Below, in pieces: positions 60,116 through 64,000 of a stretch of DNA of 64,000 bases. Source of the DNA: Myroides odoratus (GTDB lineage: Bacteria > Bacteroidota > Bacteroidia > Flavobacteriales > Flavobacteriaceae); assembly GCF_001549985.1 (NCBI RefSeq), contig NZ_LROZ01000001.1, positions 124,001 through 188,000 of the forward strand, in the 5' to 3' direction. A program made the translations under genes and the position numbers. Below the pieces are notes generated by a model that saw only the letters and a program-made list of their open reading frames with translations, was not told the origin of the DNA and ran no database searches. Every line of letters begins with the position of its first letter. Positions within the stretch are counted from its first letter, which is position 1.

Positions 60116-61350
60116 TCATAACAATATTTCACAGTTTGAAAATCTTTTCTAAAAGAAACAACTTCGTTCTTAACCTTCTCGATACTTTTCTTCCCATAAT
60201 ATACATCTGAGATAAATTGTGCTATCACAGGCATATCCACCTCTGTCATACCTATTCTAGTTATTTCTGGAGTACCTATCCGAAAACCCGAAGGATTTTT
60301 AAATCCTACATCACCTGGCAAGATGTTTCTGTTAAAAATTATATTTGCTTTCTCAAACCTCTTTTCTAATTCTTTTGTTTCATATTTAGACTTATTCTTC
60401 ATCAACAACATATGTGTCTCTGTAAAATCTTTATCCTTAAACAAAATATTCATATCTAGATTACTTAGCTCCCTTGCCAAGGCCTTTGAATTTAATACAA
60501 CATTATGTATATAATTCCTCCCAAAAAGTTTCAATTCAAGTAAAGTTACTATAGCACTTACTGTTTCGTGTAAATGATGTCCAGATACTGTTGAAGGAAA
60601 AGTTGTCTTTTTTATAATTTCACCATATTTTCCATTAGCTACGATTATAGCGTGTTGGGGGCCTGGAATTGTCTTACATGTAGAAAAGGTCATTATATCT
60701 ATACCGTCTTTCATTGGGTTTTCATAATCTCCAGTAGCTATTAATCCTGCTACATGTGAAGCGTCAAAAATGGTTAAAATATCTAGTGATTTACATAACT
60801 TTACTATTTCTTTTATTTCTTGTCTAAACAATAAAACAGATCCCCCCATAATAACTAGTTTTGGTTTTTCTTGCATAATGACCTCTAAAGTGCGTGGTAC
60901 ATCAATAGTAAAACCATCATTACTGACAGGAATACCTAATACTTGTAGTTTAAACATATTTTTGGGCGTTCCTCCACTCATACTAATATGTCCTCCATTT
61001 TTAATTGAAAAAGACAACACTTTATCATTAGGATTAGTAAAGGCTGTATAAACAATCATATTAGCATGAGTCCCTGAAATAGGGCGTAAGTCCACAAAAT
61101 CACAACAAAACATTTGCTTGACTATATCTATTCCTATTTGTTCAATTTCATCATAATATTTAATTCCAGGAAAAATCCTTTCCCCAATCCATCCTTCTGC
61201 TACTCTATTACCTAAATCAGATATCAAACAATTTTTAGCTAATGGACTGAGCAAATTCTCGCTTGCTATAAGATTTATGGTTTGAGACATCCATTTTTCA
61301 TGACTATCCAGTAGTTTTTTAGTTTTTTTAATCAAATAAATTTCTTTCAT
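60112..61350 (-). CDS. Serine-hydroxymethyltransferase-like PLP enzyme, divergent
   Basis: 412 residues. An SHMT fold is plain: INLIASENLLSP with the catalytic Glu31, ISGTHANMIVYTAF, DASHVAGLIA with PLP Asp196, STCKTIPGPQ with Schiff-base Lys226, and RIGTPEITRIG. It differs from housekeeping SHMT. The two active-site Tyr positions in NKYAEGYPGKRYYGG are Val50 and Phe60 (NRVAEGWIGERIFPG), and the His before the Lys is Cys225. Such changes occur in SHMT relatives that do other aldol chemistry. It may make a beta-hydroxy or alpha-branched amino acid for the two ATP-grasp ligases around it (inference). It lies 34 bp after the first ligase gene. Confidence 0.85.
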   Translation of the reverse strand: MKEIYLIKKTKKLLDSHEKWMSQTINLIASENLLSPLAKNCLISDLGNRVAEGWIGERIFPGIKYYDEIEQIGIDIVKQMFCCDFVDLRPISGTHANMIVYTAFTNPNDKVLSFSIKNGGHISMSGGTPKNMFKLQVLGIPVSNDGFTIDVPRTLEVIMQEKPKLVIMGGSVLLFRQEIKEIVKLCKSLDILTIFDASHVAGLIATGDYENPMKDGIDIMTFSTCKTIPGPQHAIIVANGKYGEIIKKTTFPSTVSGHHLHETVSAIVTLLELKLFGRNYIHNVVLNSKALARELSNLDMNILFKDKDFTETHMLLMKNKSKYETKELEKRFEKANIIFNRNILPGDVGFKNPSGFRIGTPEITRIGMTEVDMPVIAQFISDVYYGKKSIEKVKNEVVSFRKDFQTVKYCYE

Positions 61351-61384
61351 ATAATTATTTTTAAGTTTGGATAATATTCTTGTA

Positions 61385-62323
61385 TTAATGATTAATTAAA
61401 GACAGTAGAATTTCATCATGTGAGATATTCTTTCTCAAACATAATTGAGGAAAAATAGAATTTGGCATTAGACCTGGTAGTAAGTTAATTTCAAGAACAT
61501 AAATATTATGTTCTTTGTCGATAAGAAAGTCTGTGCGAGAAAAATTTTTACATTTAAATTCTTTATGCAATAAATATGCTATACGTTGCATTTCTTTATA
61601 AGTATCACACTCTATATCTATTATATATTCCTTTTCATTAAAACCATTTATTTTTGATTCATGAGAAAAAAAGTCTGTAAATGTTCTAGTCTTACAGATT
61701 GGCAATCTTATACTATCATTACCGTATTCAAGAATCCCAGTTGTATACTCTGTTTTATCATTATCTATTAATTCTTCCAAAAGAAAATCACTTTGGTATT
61801 CTTCTTGAAGTATTTTAATCCATTCAAAATACTCATCTTCATTTCTAATGATATTTATTCCTACAGAATCACCAAGCTTATTAGGCTTAATAATAATATT
61901 AAATCCCAATTCTTCTTTTACTTTATCATAATCAGGAGGAGTTTGATTTTCGGAAACATAAATAAATCTAGGTGTTTTTATTCCAAGAGATTGAAAAATA
62001 ATTTTTGACAAATATTTATTTGACCCCAAGAAAGATGCAGTAGAACCAGAGCCAGAATATCTCATATTATGACATTCAAGGAATCCTTGAACAAAACCAA
62101 ATTCACTATATACTTTTTGTTTAATAGAAAAATCAGAAGGTGTAAATAAAACGATCGATGGATTAAGTTCAATTAACTTTGAAAAAAACATACTATGAAC
62201 ATCTAACTTCAGAATTTGAATCTCCCATCCAACTTTACTAAATGTTTCAACTATACTTTGATAAAACTCCTTATTTTCTTGATTTCCTAAAATCACAATT
62301 AGATCTTTATCCTGTACATTCAT
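61385..62323 (-). CDS. Ddl-like ATP-grasp ligase, divergent
   Basis: 312 residues. A Ddl-type ATP-grasp pattern is visible but diverged: VQGFLECHNMRYSGSGSTASFLGSNKYLSK replaces the conserved GEDGxxQG block. NIIIKPNKLGDSVGINII and FLLEELIDNDKTEYTTGIL are the nucleotide-binding part. YVLEINLLPGLMPNSIFPQL ends as in Ddl (ExNxxPG). It lacks the HGxxGEDG motif, so its substrate is likely not D-Ala. First gene of the four-gene operon. With the second, standard-looking Ddl, it suggests two successive couplings. Confidence 0.8.
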   Translation of the reverse strand: MNVQDKDLIVILGNQENKEFYQSIVETFSKVGWEIQILKLDVHSMFFSKLIELNPSIVLFTPSDFSIKQKVYSEFGFVQGFLECHNMRYSGSGSTASFLGSNKYLSKIIFQSLGIKTPRFIYVSENQTPPDYDKVKEELGFNIIIKPNKLGDSVGINIIRNEDEYFEWIKILQEEYQSDFLLEELIDNDKTEYTTGILEYGNDSIRLPICKTRTFTDFFSHESKINGFNEKEYIIDIECDTYKEMQRIAYLLHKEFKCKNFSRTDFLIDKEHNIYVLEINLLPGLMPNSIFPQLCLRKNISHDEILLSLINH

Positions 62324-62417
62324 AAATAATACTTTTTTTGTCTTTTACTATTTCTTTTCAAAACATCTATATATCTTCAAAAGGCAATTTGAGTTTTTAA
62401 TAGAAGTTATTTGCTCT

Positions 62418-62807
62418 TTAAAAACTGACATTCGCCACTAAATTTTCTCCTATCGCCTCAGCATTTCTAAAGAGTACACCATCTCTAAATACTTGAACAG
62501 TCATCTTAGACAAACTACTTTCCCCTGAAACAGCATGACCTGTAACAGCTATCGTTACCGGCACATCTCCTGTAAAAGAACGACTCCATCTTCTTCCATC
62601 ATGATCTATAGTCTCTATTTCTCTATCCCCTTCTTTGACTTGAATCCTCGTTATACTAGCTTTTTCAGAAGCTTGCACAACCACTTCATAACGAGAAACT
62701 TGACCAAGTCCTACCTCTAAATTCGCTTCATGCTTATATCCATAAGCAACCATACCTACAGCAATAACCAATACACTTAACGCTGTCATTTTCATTTTTT
62801 TCAACAT
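62418..62807 (-). CDS. Small secreted protein, MmpS-like appearance, paralogue A
   Basis: 129 residues. A signal or anchor segment (KMTALSVLVIAVGMVAYGY) is followed by a short beta-domain: RYEVVVQASEKASITRIQV, RRWSRSFTGDVPVTIAVTG and SLSKMTVQVFRDGVLFR. The 'W-S-[RK]-[ST]-F' turn and VxVFRDG strand recall MmpS-type beta-sandwich accessory proteins. It is clearly related to the 122-residue protein 283 bp upstream. Function unknown. Confidence 0.65.
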   Translation of the reverse strand: MLKKMKMTALSVLVIAVGMVAYGYKHEANLEVGLGQVSRYEVVVQASEKASITRIQVKEGDREIETIDHDGRRWSRSFTGDVPVTIAVTGHAVSGESSLSKMTVQVFRDGVLFRNAEAIGENLVANVSF

Positions 62808-63015
62808 AATTCACGGGGTTTTAATTGATTTACGATTCTTACAATACGCAAGATTTTTCCTTTAAACCCTGTATCAAAAAAACAGCCATTCTATCCTTTA
62901 TATACTAAACTTATCAGCAATCGTATCCATATATTTGAATTGTGTATGTAATTTTCTGTTCTTCCTTAAAAGAGAATACAAATCATCCCTTTTTTGCCTC
63001 AAATACAAACAAAAA

Positions 63016-63040
63016 AAGAGTCCAGCAGGGCTGAACTCTT
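63016..63040. terminator. Terminator of paralogue B
   Basis: AAGAGT.CAGC and GCTG.ACTCTT form a hairpin around AGG with one mismatch, with A/T runs on both sides. Confidence 0.75.
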
Positions 63041-63090
63041 CCTTTTATATCTTTTGAAGTTACTCTAGTTCTTTCAAGAATAAATGTAAA

Positions 63091-63459
63091 TTACATTGAA
63101 ATACTTGCTACTAAAATACTTCCATCTGCTTTTGATGTTTTCACTACTTTTCCATCTTTCACAACTTCTAGTGTTAAAACACCTGCTTTATCTGCAGTAT
63201 CCACTGTACCACCTGTAACAGAAACAGCTACTACTTTCTTCCCTGAAAACGATTTTGACCATTCTTTTTTTCCAAGTTCAGCAATCGTTTCTGTAGCTCC
63301 ATCTTCAACCACTACGATATTATTAATTAGCGCATTATCTGATGTTTTAGCTACAATTTCATATGCATCCCCACTTGATGAATTGTCATCACTACTACAA
63401 GAATAAAGCCCCATTGAAACCATCGCACATACAAGTGCAACTTTTACCTTTTTCATCAT
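63091..63459 (-). CDS. Small lipoprotein, MmpS-like appearance, paralogue B
   Basis: 122 residues. MKKVKVALVCAMVSMGLYSC has a lipobox with Cys21, then an acidic/Ser linker. The beta-domain YEIVAKTSDNALINNIVVVE, KEWSKSFSGKKVVAVSVTGG and GVLTLEVVKDGKVV matches the layout of paralogue A, with WSKSFSG corresponding to WSRSFTG. Probably a periplasmic or outer-membrane lipoprotein of the same small family. Function unknown. Confidence 0.68.
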   Translation of the reverse strand: MMKKVKVALVCAMVSMGLYSCSSDDNSSSGDAYEIVAKTSDNALINNIVVVEDGATETIAELGKKEWSKSFSGKKVVAVSVTGGTVDTADKAGVLTLEVVKDGKVVKTSKADGSILVASISM

Positions 63460-63755
63460 ACTTTTTAATTTTTTTTATTGTTTACAGTTACAAATAAAAC
63501 AATGATTCTCAAGCTGTACAACATTTTTTAACAAATCGGCAAAACTTCATCATCTTGCGTATTTTTTCTACAATTCCACCCCTAGATTAGACACAAATTA
63601 CTCAAAAAAAGCACTCTTTTTTTCCTGATTTCTCATGGGTGTATCCCTCAGGGTATCGTTTACTTTTATCCCTTAGCCCTCTACTTGTTTTGAGGAAGTG
63701 CCGTTAAAAAAAACAAAACAGAAAGTAAGATAAGCGAGGTAAGGATATTTTTTCA
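63460..63755. other. Divergent gap without a gene
   Basis: Between the lipoprotein gene and the pyruvate dehydrogenase gene. AT-rich with pyrimidine runs. I see no gene, no clear hairpin terminator and no repeat that matches others in the window. Confidence 0.5.
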
Positions 63756-63763
63756 TACTTTTG
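63756..63763 (+). promoter_or_regulatory. -7 promoter element of the E1-beta gene
   Basis: TACTTTTG fits TAnnTTTG and lies 35 bp before the ATG at 63799. Confidence 0.5.
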
Positions 63764-63798
63764 CTCCTATTGAATAATTTTACGGAAAATAAGAACTT

Positions 63799-64000
63799 AT
63801 GAGAACGATTCAATTTAGAGAGGCCGTATGTGAAGCTATGAGCGAAGAAATGCGTCGCGATGAAACCATATATTTAATTGGAGAAGAAGTAGCGGAATAT
63901 AATGGTGCTTATAAAGCTTCAAAAGGTATGTTGGACGAATTCGGTCCTAAACGCGTAATTGACGCTCCTATTGCAGAACTTGGTTTTGCAGGAATTGGTG
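63799..64000 (+). CDS. pdhB: Pyruvate dehydrogenase E1 component subunit beta, N-terminal part (runs off window)
   Basis: 67 residues are visible. [20 protein letters not shown], then [20 protein letters not shown], then [20 protein letters not shown] is the conserved start of the E1-beta transketolase-like subunit. It pairs with E1-alpha in decarboxylation of pyruvate. [10 protein letters not shown] and RVIDAPIAE favour the pyruvate complex over the branched-chain one. It is cut by the window end. Confidence 0.9.
   Translation, partial: MRTIQFREAVCEAMSEEMRRDETIYLIGEEVAEYNGAYKASKGMLDEFGPKRVIDAPIAELGFAGIG

Noticed and set aside
1..64000. CRISPR arrays, insertion sequences or canonical rRNA/tRNA genes
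   Set aside because: I saw no regularly spaced direct repeats, no transposase motifs, no terminal inverted repeats with target duplications, and no complete tRNA or rRNA sequence.

Overview
The window looks like a chromosome segment from a Flavobacteriaceae bacterium. I infer something close to Myroides, from gene content rather than any search. The DNA is AT-rich. Many promoters carry the Bacteroidetes -7 motif TAnnTTTG. Lineage markers include GldA, DUF3857 proteins, a TonB/ExbB/two-ExbD operon with TPR and PstS-like genes, a fused DAHP synthase/chorismate mutase, and a kynurenine-degradation set. Most genes lie on the minus strand.

Bases 1-6900 are an accessory DNA-modification island. 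It holds the end of an HNH nuclease gene, then a tightly overlapping minus-strand operon: a DNA cytosine-C5 methyltransferase, a 969-residue protein with two separate GHKL ATPase domains (N-terminal MORC/Hsp90-like, C-terminal histidine-kinase-like), and a 563-residue protein with a receiver-like N-terminus. A GIY-YIG protein lies just upstream. This looks like a restriction or defence system coupled to a phosphorelay-like pair. Bases 7000-12800 hold small accessory genes: DUF6266, YwqG-like, a MarR regulator with an alpha/beta hydrolase, DUF4272, YfbM-like and GNAT.

Bases 12961-19210 form an RNA-repair locus: the ligase RtcB, two RlaP-type nucleotidyltransferases, a slipin/SPFH protein, and a divergent WYL-domain regulator. 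The 731-bp gap between slipin and the regulator carries tRNA-like RNA elements on the minus strand. One has the order T-arm, closed acceptor stem, D-arm, like the tRNA-mimic module of bacterial Y RNAs. The gap also carries two identical inverted-repeat operators, ACTACGCA-N7-TGCGTAGT.

Bases 19250-58063 are mostly core genes: small envelope proteins, a 2-oxoacid dehydrogenase E2, a glycosyltransferase, the TonB energy-transduction operon, a HerA-like ATPase, kynurenine 3-monooxygenase with an arginase-family enzyme and kynureninase, queA, aroA, a MazG-like pyrophosphohydrolase, dtd, three DUF3857 proteins (two without the transglutaminase cysteine), rsgA, DAHP synthase/chorismate mutase, TauE/SafE with DUF1634, gldA, a nucleotide/folate operon (DUF151, thyA, 2TM, folA, a secreted protein, dNK) and etfBA.

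Bases 58330-62323 are a compact, very AT-rich four-gene operon: a divergent Ddl-like ATP-grasp enzyme, a serine-hydroxymethyltransferase-like enzyme with altered active-site residues, a SAM methyltransferase, and a second Ddl. It could make or attach an unusual amino acid or dipeptide. The window ends with two small paralogous envelope proteins and the start of a pyruvate dehydrogenase E1-beta gene. I saw no canonical tRNA, rRNA, CRISPR array or insertion sequence.
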